Shown piece by piece: positions 33,710-44,512 of a stretch of DNA of 64,000 nt. Position 1 is the first letter of the stretch. Each line of letters starts with the position of its first letter. The notes beneath the pieces are model-generated. The model saw only the letters and a list, made by a program, of their open reading frames with translations. It had not been told where the DNA came from and searched no databases. The DNA comes from Heracleum sosnowskyi (taxonomy: Eukaryota; Streptophyta; Magnoliopsida; Apiales; Apiaceae), in the NCBI GenBank assembly GCA_030848705.1, contig CM061238.1, positions 28,178,655 to 28,242,654 on the forward strand, in the 5' to 3' direction. The translations under genes and the position numbers were made by a program.

Positions 33710-34353
33710 GCTAACAGGATAGCACATTAGCACTGCCTGCAATTATAGCACTCACCCAACATGTTTACCATCCATATATTTATAGTAAGCGAAACCAGGC
33801 AAACTATCAAATTTTATGCCAATATTCTAGTTTAAGGATTACTGTGTACCATATGTGCTGTTATCCATTGTGTATATATGATCTGTTGTAGAAATGTAAA
33901 ATATATTTGAAACAGAAAATAGTGATTTATATTTATGATAATATATGAATGTTATGATACACATTTTAATATATTGGGAGAATTCGAAACTTAGAACTTT
34001 ATATATAACAACTTAGTTTAGATCTACATTAATATGTTGCGGGCGTGATCTGAATCATTCTTAGGATATAATTATATATAGTATATAATTTTAATTATGA
34101 TTTGACAATTATTATCCAACTGAAAAGAAAAGAAATTTACGAATTTTTACATTGACAAATCTATTGAACTTAGAAAACCTACTCATTATTGGTTTATATA
34201 TATTTTTTAGTATTTGAATATAATTATACTAACAATCAAATACACTTTTTAACTTTAAATCTAACGGTTGTCATTCATCTATTTTAAGATCGACGATTAT
34301 TATTGATTTGGCGGTATAGGAACCAAAACTTTTGGATAAGATCACTCTTATCT
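33710..34353. other. Intergenic DNA after the F-box gene
   Basis: AT-rich, 3' flank of the F-box gene. No coding sequence or structured element seen. Confidence 0.55.
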
Positions 34354-34356
34354 TAT

Positions 34357-34738
34357 GGCTTAATGAATTTTTGACCCTTAAAGTATGTAAAGTTGTACCC
34401 ATAAAGTCTCAGTGCAGAAAATCGTACATTTTCGTCCTCAATAAACCCATAAAACCTTGATGTATCAACTATACATTTCGCCCACAGAGTATGAGAAATA
34501 TATTTTTTAACTTCTCTCCGTTTGTTAAAAAACGATACTTTACCAAAGCAAAATGTTGTGGGTTAAGGTTGAAAAGGTTCATTTTTCATGACTTGGGAGC
34601 GAAAAATGTATGACTTTGTACATTAAAGTTTTATAGTTACAACGATACGTATCTAAAGGGCAAAAATGTAAGATTTTATGTATTAAAGCTTTATGGTTAC
34701 AAAGGTACATACTTTAAGGGCTAACATGTTATTAAGCC
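34357..34738. mobile_element. MITE-like foldback repeat
   Basis: Ends GGCTTAAT (34357) and ATTAAGCC (34738) are inverted, and the inverted similarity extends about 50 bp with gaps (CCCTTAAAGTATGTA on both arms). Flanks show TAT on both sides, a possible 3-bp target duplication. No coding capacity. About 60-bp units inside the right half are repeated. Confidence 0.6.
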
Positions 34739-34840
34739 TATTCATTTTATATAAGGCTAAAATTAAATGATATAATAGTATTACATGATAGTATGATATA
34801 ATGATTTCAATTATTTTTTTTGACTCCAAAAAGAACAATT

Positions 34841-35545
34841 TCATTCAATCAAAGCATCAAGAATACAAGTCTCCACCAAATGGGTAGGAGGAGACGAAAA
34901 AACATTAAAGCAATCAACGCTACAAGGCATTCTAGCTAAACCATGAGCTACCTTGTTAGCTTGCTTATGAACAAACTTGACACAAACTCCTGGTAATAAC
35001 TGGAGCAAATCTTTACACTGATCAATCACATGACCTACTTTTAGGACGTTCTCCTTACAGCCAGTGATCGCATCAACTGTTAATTTTGAGTCCGTCTCCA
35101 CCATTACCAATCTTTCCTCCCGAGACTACAGCCAAGACAAAGCTTCTCTCACCCCGATACATTCAGCTTCAAACACATCCACAGTTTGATACATAGTAAT
35201 GCTCCCACCTTCCATAAACTGCCCCGTATGATTTCTCATAACCATTCCGATATTGAAGACCTCGGCTCCTGAGAACCAAGAGGCATCAACATTAATTTTA
35301 AATGTTCCAGCAGCAGGAGGATTCCAACGTTTTATGCTCCCGGTATCCCCTAAACTTCCAGTGTTTCTTTCCCTAGCCTGTCTCCATTCTTGAACATGGT
35401 TGAAGCTAGTATCCATTGCAATAACACCATCTAACGACTTATTATTCCAGACCTTCAGATTTCTCCACAGCCATATACCATACAAAACCATACAGATTTT
35501 CTCACATTCTTCAATAAGAGCTGTTTCTAGTTTATGAAGAACCAC
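34841..35545 (-). pseudogene. LINE ORF2, RNase H part
   Basis: RNase H of the plant L1 type (RVT_3): INVDASWFSGAEVFNIGMV carries the first catalytic Asp, EAECIGVREALSWL the Glu, and METDSKLTVDAITG the next Asp, then HKQANKVAHGLAR. It would remove RNA from the hybrid during target-primed copying. An in-frame TAG at 35126 splits it after SWL, consistent with a C-to-T change, and a frameshift near 35535 separates it from the reverse transcriptase. The stop at 34841 is about 20 bp before the A-rich tail. Confidence 0.9.
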
Positions 35546-38382
35546 TCGGGTGCAGAGTACACTTCCATCATATCATACTCCAAACCAACATGCTGCCAAC
35601 AACCTTTTGCAAACGGACAGTCATAAAACAGATGAAGGAGATGTTCAATATCCCTATCACACATGGGACATGTGATGGGCACATTCACTCCCTTGCCCCT
35701 CAATCTATTTCGATCAGGTAAATTATTCCTGCAAAAGCGCCATAAAAATATCTTCAACTTATGAGGGAGGTCTAGTTTCCAAACCGTATGCCATCCCTTC
35801 GACTGAACAACTGCAAAATTTCCCACATTGCATTCCTGCCACATTTTATAGCCAGTTTTCACATCATACAACCCATTCTTCGATCTGGTCCAGGCTAATC
35901 TATCACCAACTGTATGCTGGGGCACCCTTGTTGCCAGAATAGCTTGTGTGTCTCCTGCTGTAAACATCTGTTGAACTTTCTCCTCATTCCAGGTTTTAGT
36001 ACCTGCATAAAACAAAGTAGCCACCCTCTCATTTCTTCCCCCATATCTGTGACAATCATCTACCTTAAAATTACTTTTGGTACGCAGCCACCGATCTTTT
36101 GTTGCTTCAATATTTCTACCATCCCCAACTACCCACCGAAAGCCACTTTCTAAACATTCTTTTGCTTGCCAAATCCCCTGCCAAATGAAACTCGATCCTT
36201 GTCCTTTAGTAGCTTGCAGAATGCTACTGTCAGGAAAATAGCGAGCTTTAAAGATTCGAGACACCAACATCTGAGGCTTATTAACACATCTCCAAACATG
36301 TTTACCCAACAAAGCGATGTTAAAACCATGAAGACTCCGAAAACCTAGCCCACCTTTTCTTTTAGTCATACTCATCGCTTCCCATGAGTGCCAATTAACA
36401 CCTTTATTTTGATTCGAACCCGACTTCCACCAATAATTATTGTAGATCCTCTCTATCTCTTGGCACATCGTTTTAGGAATTAAGAAGCATGACATATAGT
36501 AGGATGGAATTGATTGAGCTACATTTTTGAGTAACACTGTCTTACCTGCTCTAGATATCGGCTTGGCATTCCATGCTTGTATTCTTTTCTTAACTCTCTC
36601 CTTCAAAAAGCCAAAGACCCTCTTCTTAGACCTCCTAATTAACGAAGGAAACCCCAGATAATTACTACTAGCAATATCATTATGCACTCCCAATACAGTC
36701 AAGAATTCAGTTTGCTTGTCCCTCCTAACGTTCGAGCTATAAAAAATCCCAGATTTTTGATAATTAATGGCTTGCCCTGATTCTTCAGCATACAATCTTA
36801 ATATTGCTTTCACCTTGCTTACCTCCTCTATAGTGGCCTTAAAAAAGAGGAAACTATCATCTGCGAACAAAAGATGCGTAATCTGAAGCGCTGACTGACT
36901 AATTTGACACCCACTGATCTGACCTCTACTTGCTGCTTCATCCAAGACATTCGACAACCCCTCCACACAAAATAAGAACAAATATGGCGAAAGAGGATCT
37001 CCTTGACAGAGTCCTCTTCGAGGAATTATAGGCCCCACAGTCATACCATTAAAACAAAACTCATAAGCTACAGTAGTTACACACCTCATAATCCATTGAA
37101 TCCATCTGTTACAAAAGCCCATAGCTTGCATCCGTTGCTTCAGATAAGCCCAGTCTACTCTGTTGTATGCTTTATTTATATCTAGTTTCAAAGCTATCTC
37201 ACCCTCCTGACCTCTCGTTTTACTCCTCATGTGGTGAATAATCTCAGAAGCAACCAAAACATTGTCTATTATACTTCGACCCGGAACAAAAGCGGATTGG
37301 TTTTCAGAGATGAGCCCAGGGAGAATACCTTTTAGCCTATTCGCAAGAACTTTGGCCAAAATCTTATATAAAACATTGCATAGAGCAATAGGTCTAAAAT
37401 CCTTCATCAAAGCTGCACCATCTTTTTTCGGAATTAAAACCACGTTCGTGTTATTCAAGTCAGCTGGAAAAGGATTACCCTGGAGCCACCCTCTGCAACA
37501 TTCAAAGACTTCCTTCCCCATAACACTCCAGAAATTCTGATAAAATGCCGGGTTTAACCCATCTGGCCCTGACGCCTTGTCAGGGTGCATTTGTTTTATC
37601 GCCTCTGTAAACTCTGAAAAAGTTACATTTTCAACCAACATGTTGTTCTGCTCCTCTGTCACCACTCTAGGACTCGTACTGTTCCCCCCCCCCCCCCTCG
37701 TAGCTCGGTCTGGTTCTGCAAAAAATTTCAAAAAATATTCTTTAACAACATTACCCATCTCCTCTGCACTCTCCACTCGTGTACCATCCTCAGTCTCCAA
37801 CGAACTGATATGATTTGCCTTCTTCCTTGTCGAGGCACTCGCATGAAAGAATCGAGTGTTCGCATCTCCTTCTTTTAACCAAAAAAGCTTAGCCCTTTGC
37901 TTCCAATACACCTCCTCCTGTAGTAATAACTCGTTCAGTTTCTCCTTTTCTACCAAGAAACTCTTCACACTCACCTCATCAGTTTTGTCATTAAGCTTCT
38001 CCAGCACCTCTTTCTGTTTCTGAAGTTTCTCCCTGAATTTATTAAAAAACCTCCGTCCCCACTTCTCCATAAACCTCGAGACAGAATGCAGCTTCGGGAT
38101 CAAATGCACTACAGGGAGTTTCCTCCAGCACTCTGCAACCTCCTTAGCAAAAGAAGGCTCCCTTAACCATACATTTTCAAATCTAAACCTAAAGACTTTC
38201 TTCGACACAGCTACATCACACAGGGACAACTGCACTGGATCATGGTCTGAAACTGAAGTTACAAACACATTTAAACTACAGAGGGAACTTGGTCCACCAG
38301 TCAAGAGAAGCGAAAGCCCTGTCCAACCTTTCCTGAACCCAATTCTTAGTCCCCCTACTCTTCTCCCAAGTAAACCGACCAC
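35527..38382 (-). pseudogene. LINE ORF2, reverse transcriptase part
   Basis: About 950 codons open. The first residues, including SDHDPVQL, are the end of the endonuclease. The reverse transcriptase has DKASGPDGLNPAFY, DFRPIALCNVLYKILAKVLA, NQSAFVPGRSIIDN, LKLDINKAYNRVDW, GLCQGDPLSPYLF and the catalytic LLFADDSFLFF. A zf-RVT region follows (FLWRFCRNNLPDRNRL, CPMCDRDIEHLLHLFYDC). It nicks and copies the element RNA at the target. It is broken by frameshifts near 38278 (from the endonuclease) and near 35535 (to RNase H). Confidence 0.94.
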
Positions 38383-38911
38383 CTCTTAAGTCCACTTCAG
38401 TAAGGTCACTATCCTCTATTGCTTTTTCAAAACCCTCTAACAGAGGAGCAGGATGCGGATGAATTCCTCTCTTATCAGTGCTATACAACATATCATTAAA
38501 GTCACCAACTATACACCATGGTAGAGGCGACAACTTTGCTAAAGCTCGAATAAGATTCCACGACGATCTCCTCCTGCCACGTTCTGGAAATCCGTAGAAA
38601 CAAGACATACGCCAACTCTTAACATTATTCTCCTTAAAAACCATATCTATATGATTATTAGAGTACCCAGAAACACTACAATCCATTTTATTTTTCCAAA
38701 AAACTGCTAGCCCCCCACTTCGACCCACACGATCAATAGCAAAACAACTATCAAAACCCATCTTCAGTCTTAGAACTTCAATTCTCCTTTGCATTGAAAT
38801 AGTCTCCATTAAAAAAAGAACATCGGTTTTACGATCTTTAACAAGATCGTTTAGAACATGAACTGTGCGAGGGTTCCCAAGCCCTCGACAGTTCCAGCTT
38901 ATGCAATTCAT
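38278..38911 (-). pseudogene. LINE ORF2, endonuclease part
   Basis: Apurinic-type endonuclease that cuts the target. It starts with MNCISWNCRGLGNPRTV, then FLMETIS, SGGLAVFWKN, CIVGDFNDMLYS and RFTWEKS; the SDHDP motif lies just past a frameshift at about 38278. The ATG (38911-38909) overlaps the ORF1 stop in the sequence ATGA, which suggests ORF2 is translated by termination and restart. Confidence 0.92.
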
Positions 38912-40089
38912 AATGACTGGCTCGCTTGCTGAGCAAGCTGAGCCAAAAAAGTTGTTGAGGTCTCTTCATAATCAGAACTAGAAAATGTAGAGTCCATAGG
39001 GTTTACTTTATTTAAAATACCAGCCTCTGTACTATCTCCTGGGCCCGATCTCTTTCTTTTCCTTTCTTCCAATTCAAGCCCATCCAATTCAGTTTCTTCA
39101 GGCCCATTACCACCAGTCAGCGACCCGTTTACCTCCTTGTGTTTTTCAAAATTTCCCCCCACATTCGATATTCCCGTATTTATAGCATTTTTACTGTAAC
39201 CTCCCCTATTACCACGCTTATCTCTACTGTCTTACTGAAACATAGGATTTTCAAATCCCTGATTCTTATCTCCCCCACTTTTTCCGCCCCAATTATCGTC
39301 TCTCTCTCCACGCAACCACTTGCTCTGTTCCTGACTCGACCCCCTCCGCGGCGGTGCTCGGAGCCAAGCACCCCACTCTCTAACCAAGGAACTTGTGTCA
39401 CTTTCCAATTTTTTCCTACAAAACCTCTCAGTATGAGATATAAATCCACACAGAAAACAAAAATCTCCCAGCTTCTCATATTTGCAGTTGACAATGAACT
39501 CCGGCTTTGATTTCCTGCTAATCTTCTTCTTTCTTTTAAGTGGTAATCTTACATCCACTTTTATTCTTATGCGCATGTATTCCCTCCAAATGCTAGCATA
39601 GTTCCTAACATCATACGATATGAATTTTCCAAAAAAATTACCTAATTGCTTCCCCACTGACTCTGTTATATATCCACTAGGAAGATCATAAATCTGAACC
39701 CAAAACTCAATCTCATTTAGCTCCACTCTCACCGGGTCTTCTCCTGCTTCAATCGTATTGCATACCAACATTGCACCGTCGAACGACCATGGCCCATTGC
39801 TCAGCATCCATTTCATATCATCCTTATGAAAAAACTGAAATAAAAATGTCCCCTCCTTCAAAGGTCTAATACTAATTCCCATCGCTGGCCTCCATAGATC
39901 TGCTAGCTTTGTTTTCATTGCCCTCACATTTATGCTCTTCTCTGTTAAAAACCTTCCTACGACACACAATTCAAACCTATTTTCCACCTCCTCAAGTTCC
40001 TCATCAAAAACTAACTCTTCATTCTCCTCATAAGAGATATCCAGATCCGCCATAAGGGTATCCAGCTTACTCATGTTTGCAATCGACAA
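38908..40089 (-). pseudogene. LINE ORF1, RNA-binding protein (DUF4283, zinc knuckle)
   Basis: Start at 40089 (MSIANMSKLDTL). Residues about 30-190 are the DUF4283 domain of plant L1 ORF1 (LWRPAMGISIRPLKEGTFLF, MLSNGPWSFDGAMLV, WVQIYDLPSGY); about 205-235 a CCHC knuckle CFLCGFISHTERFC. A basic and disordered tail follows, rich in R, G and K. An in-frame TAA at 39232 interrupts the tail; the same frame is open on both sides and ends in a TGA at 38908-38910 overlapping the ORF2 start. ORF1 binds the element RNA as particle protein. Confidence 0.88.
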
Positions 40090-40229
40090 AGACTCTCACA
40101 ACTTTCTTTCAATATAAAAGAAACATGAGAGAAAAACCCTACGCTCTCACGTCAGGAGAGAAAAACCCTAAATTTTAATTCTTTTCTCACTTATTTGGAT
40201 ATCTGGAGACCCTTTATATAATGATTTCA

Positions 40230-40662
40230 TTTAAGTTATATGTTTGAATTAGTTATTTTATAAAAAATTAATATTTAAATTGATTAACTACAATTCATGA
40301 CATTAATTCCAATATTTTAAATGAATTACAAATATTAGGTAGGTCATTAAAGTGTTTTACTAAAGAGTTGTATAATCTAATTCTTTTTTTAAAGAAGTTG
40401 TTTAGTCTAATTGGTTATATTAATTCATCTGTCAAACTTCTATTTGATTTGCACATGTAGCGCTGCATAGGTTATCAAAGCGTACAATTAGCTCAATGTG
40501 TAATATGTAATATATTATTAATATTTTATATTGAATAATGATTAATGAGAATTGAACTCTTGATCTATGACAGTACCACTCTTTAATATGCATTTGTTCA
40601 AGGATCCTTTTATATTTATTATTTATAAAACTTATATTATATTTTACAAATTTAACATTTAC
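40230..40662. other. AT-rich DNA between LINE and Helitron
   Basis: No gene. At 40547-40559 lies one of four degenerate copies of a GAATCGAAC-type motif described among the findings. Confidence 0.5.
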
Positions 40663-40818
40663 TCTATCAATATACTTATATAAAGGAGAAGACGGGGGCG
40701 GTGAGGTGACGCCTCTAGAATCGCTCCGTTCTATTTTTTTAATCTTCTCAAATTTTCACAATTTTTAATTTTAATAATTACAACTTCCTTTATTATTTTC
40801 GATTTTGTAGGAAGGAAA

Positions 40819-41480
40819 TTGAAAATTACATTTTTATTATTTTCAAACTTGATAGAACTTTCTTTTATTATTTTCGAACTTGATAGAACTTTCTTTGATT
40901 TAAAAAATTACAACTTCCTTATTATTTTCGAATTTGTAGGACTTGATAGAACTTTCTTTGATTTAGAAAATTACAACTTCCTTATTATTTTCGAATTTGT
41001 AGGCTTGATAGAACTTTCTTTTATTATTTTCAAACTTGATAGAACTTTCTTTGATTTAGAAAATTACAACTTCCTTATTATTTTCGAATTTGTAGGACTT
41101 TCGAATTTGTAGGACTTGATAGAACTTTCTTTGATTTAGAAAATTACAACTTCCTTATTATTTTCGAATTTGTAGGCTCTTGTGTTAATAATTGTAATTT
41201 TCTTTTTTATTATTTCCAATCTTGATAGAACTTTCTTTTATTATTTTCAAACTATAGAACTTTCTTTTATTTAGAAAATTACAACTTCCTTATTATTTTC
41301 GAATTTTTAGGATCTTATGTTAATAATTGCAATTTTCTCTTTTATTATTTTCAATCTTGATAGAACTTTCATTTATTATTTTCAAATTTGATAAAACTTT
41401 CTTTTATTATTTTTAAACTTTATAGAACTTTCTTTTATTATTTTCAAACTTGATAGAACTTTTCTTTTATAATACTCCTT
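40819..41480 (+). repeat. AT-rich minisatellite inside the Helitron
   Basis: Irregular tandem units of about 60 bp built from TTGATAGAACTTTCTT, AAAATTACAACTTCCTT and ATTATTTTCGAATTTGTAGG, with inserted half units. The open frame across it only reflects the repeat and is not a gene. Confidence 0.85.
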
Positions 41481-41621
41481 GACTTTTAAACATAATGGAT
41501 TTGCATGTTATTTACCTTACAAACACCTATAAATTAAAGGTCATTCATAACAAAAAATCTACACCGAAACTTTTTTACATAGCTTCAAATTTTTACAACC
41601 ATATTTACAATCAATACAACT

Positions 41622-42576
41622 ATGGCCTACACCATGTTGGATGCTTCGAACGACAGCAACTATACCTGGATGATAATAGTACGAGTGTGTAGAATGTGGG
41701 AATCTGTCAATCCAAATACTGAAGAACTGATCAGTCTTGACATGATTTTGATCGATGAAAAGGTTAATAAATCAATATACTTATAACTTATTAGTTTGTC
41801 AAATTGTATGATGGTATTAACTTTTCTAAGATATGTTGTATGACAGGAAAATTTGATCCATGCTACGATCCCGAAGATTTTGGTCTCTCGGTTCAAAAAT
41901 CTTTTAGAGGAAGGCTCCGTGTACAGCATCAAAAATCTGAAAGTTGTTTCAAATACAGAGAAATATAGACCACTATCACATGGGTCTAAATTGCTCTTCA
42001 TACGCATAACGTTGCCTAAGAGATTGGAAGAAGGCATCGTCAACATATCACTGCATGGATTTCAGTTCATATGTCCGGATATGATTGATGCACGTATTAA
42101 TGACACCAACATACTCTCAGGTTTTTGATGCAGTAATATATTAGAGTAATATATAAGTAATACTATTATATAAGTTATAATTCAAACTATCATATCCTAA
42201 TATTATTTTTTTCTATGTTGATTTAGATATTGTGGGCTGCTTGACCTACTTGGGTGGCATTGAAGTTGTCAAAGGCGGTTGGAAAAAAAGAGATCTCAAA
42301 ATTGTCACACATTAGTAAGTTATGCATTATATTAATTTTAATATAACTGTTAATTATTTTTTATTGTTCTTGTAATTTTATATTACTTCTTTGGTTACCC
42401 CAATTTATTTGTTTTACTTATTTAATTTGTTCTAATTTTTTTCTTAAACAGCTCCATCACTAGTACCATAACTTTGTGGGAAAAGTTGGCCGAGATGGTT
42501 AATAAAAATTTATACAAGGAGGATGGTGGACCCTATATAATAATTGTCACATCTACCCAGATTAAAAAATTTAAAA
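41622..42576 (+). pseudogene. RPA70-like OB-fold gene, 3' incomplete
   Basis: Four exons with matching phases: 41622-41762 (start MAYTMLDASNDS), 41847-42120, 42227-42314, 42452-42576. About 209 residues are encoded. Residues 1-135 match the first OB fold of plant RPA1/DUF223 proteins (WMIIVRVCRMWES, IHATIPKILVSRFKNLLEEGSVYSIKN, GFQFICPDMIDARINDTN). Residues about 138-209 belong to the second (DIVGCLTYLGGIEVVKGG, ITLWEKLAEMVNKNL, IIIVTSTQIKKFK). Such proteins bind single-stranded DNA. The last exon ends at a good donor (GTAATT) but no further exon is found before the Helitron end, so the C-terminal part with zinc finger is missing. RPA-like genes are common Helitron passengers, which supports the element call. 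Confidence 0.75.
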
Positions 42577-43598
42577 GTAATTATCTTTATTAATGTTTTT
42601 ATAATATATAGTTTTAGAAATTGCACATATATAAATCTATCTTATCTCAATTGAACGAATATCATTAGATATTATACAAATATTTGTTTCATTGATATTA
42701 ATTTACTAGATATTACTAGATTTTAAATATTTATAATATTTTAGATATTAAATATTTATAATATTTATTGATATTACTAGATTTTTACCTTAATTTAGGT
42801 GTTGTATTTTATCCATTTGTTTGGTTATTCAGTGATATCTATGACTTCTTTATTATTGAAAAAAATCTATTAACAAAAAAAATCAACTAATTTTTATATA
42901 ATCAAAACATGTTAATGTTTATTTTCAATTTTATTTTGTATAATTTTTTGAAGCGATCAATTTTTTTTTATATAATTATGAGCCCTTTTGGCTAAACTTA
43001 AAATTATTGCTTATGATTTAAAGTTACTTAAAGTTATAAGTAAACTTTTAAGTTAATATATCTGTTTGGGTAATTTTGTATTATGATAAACTAATGAGTT
43101 ATTAAAATTGTAACAATTAAATTAAATTTGATAAATATTGCATTTGAATGATGATATTAACTTTTATAAAATAAATACATTAAAATAAAATAAGTCATTC
43201 AAAAAAGTACATCCTACCAACTTCTGATTTTAAACTGTTTTTTTTAACTTTAAGTCATTTTCTAAGTTATTACAAAAACAAAAAAAATTCAACTTAAATT
43301 AAAAAATTACTTACCCCAACAAATTTATTTCAAAATCCAAAATTTTGGGTTTAAACATATTCTTTTAACATACATAATAAATCTTCATATTAAAGATAAA
43401 ATAACTAAAAAAAATTATATTTAAGTATTTAATTTTTATTATTACAAATAATTAGTATTTTTTTTATCAATATAAATTTCCTTTTATATATATATATGGC
43501 AATGGTATCGGTCCAAGAAAATAAAAAATGAAACTATTTAAACAAAAGGAATATTTAAATACTTTATAATATTATCTACCAAAATGCAAATTTTATAT
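42577..43598 (+). other. Noncoding 3' part of the Helitron
   Basis: AT-rich, no exon recognised on either strand. Confidence 0.5.
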
Positions 43599-43806
43599 AA
43601 TATATTTTATTTGATAATTTAAATAATTTTGTAGATATTTATTTCACAATTTTTATTCTAATATTCTTTTTCTTAACAAATATATTCTAATGCCGCTGAT
43701 TTTATAGAATATATTTTATTTGATAATTTAAATAATTTTGTAGATATTAATTTCACAATTTTTATTCTAATATTTTTTTCTTAAGAAATATATTTTAATT
43801 CCGCTG
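43599..43806 (+). repeat. 109-bp tandem duplication before the Helitron 3' end
   Basis: Copies at 43599-43698 and 43708-43806 with a 9-bp spacer, both ending in CCGCTG, the first bases of the terminal hairpin. Only the second copy continues into the full end. Confidence 0.85.
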
Positions 43807-43829
43807 CGAAACGCGACTTAGTAACCTAG

Positions 43830-44501
43830 TGTTTTAATAATACAGAAACGAAGCTAATTTCACAAAAACGATGCCGTCCAACAAACTTTTATATTTATTT
43901 CAATTTAATCTTTTTGAATTATTTATTGCAATTTGAAAGGCAGTAGAAATCGTTATAATTGATCAAAAAAAAAAGGAATCAGTTGCTTATGATTCGTAGT
44001 AGAAAACCACGTACTCTAATACAACTTCGTTTTCTATTCAAACTTAACATTGACGTACTACGATAAAAATATATTAAATAATATATTGTTAAGAGTTATA
44101 AATATTAGATTCTGTAAAAAAGGAGTTATAAATATTATCGATAAGTATCGAACCATTAATCTATGATAATACTCTTTTATTATCCCTTTTAATCTTATTA
44201 TATAATAGGATATAATATATCTCATTGACCACATACTACTCTATTATATTTAATTTTAATTATAAATTAATAATGTTCAAAATAAGATTATAATCATGTG
44301 ATATTTGGTTTTTAATATTAAATTATTTTCTAAAATTACGTTTTTCTATTTAGATAAAAAAAAACTACTTAAGACATAACTTATTTTTATTATTAAAATT
44401 ATCATTAAATTACATTTAATTAATGAAATAAAAATAAAAAATATTAATAATTTCGGGGGAGATCGTGACTATGCATAGTTGGATACTATGATACAATTTA
44501 C
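43830..44501. other. AT-rich intergenic DNA
   Basis: No gene. A degenerate copy of the GAATCGAAC-type motif lies at 44143-44153. Confidence 0.5.
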
Positions 44502-44512
44502 AATAATCACAT

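Larger units (their letters stand above)
34810..40215 (-). mobile_element. Full-length L1-type LINE (5.4 kb)
   Basis: It is flanked by a perfect 14-bp target site duplication (34796-34809 and 40216-40229) and ends on the minus strand in a short A-rich tail (34810-34820). Contents in order: 5' leader, ORF1 (DUF4283 plus zinc knuckle), ORF2 (endonuclease, reverse transcriptase, zf-RVT, RNase H). This is the standard layout of plant L1 elements with an RNase H domain. The intact duplication and near-complete ORFs point to a fairly young insertion. Each ORF has a few breaks. Confidence 0.94.
40663..43829 (+). mobile_element. Probable Helitron carrying an RPA-like gene (3.2 kb)
   Basis: The right end reads CCGCTGCGAAACGCG, ten bases, then CTAG followed by T (43826-43830): a GC-rich stem-loop shortly before CTRR and a T, as in Helitrons. 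The left end reads TCTATCAATATAC and then a GGTGAGGTGACGCCTCTAGA segment of a kind I recall from plant Helitron 5' ends. The base before TC is C and not the usual A, so the left border is less certain. There are no inverted repeats or target duplication, as expected. Cargo: minisatellite and a spliced RPA70-like gene without helicase, so a non-autonomous copy. Confidence 0.7.

Noticed and set aside
40819..41112. 97-codon open frame with repeated FDLENYNFLIIFEFVGL
   Set aside because: It is the translation of the AT-rich minisatellite in the Helitron; other units carry frame breaks.
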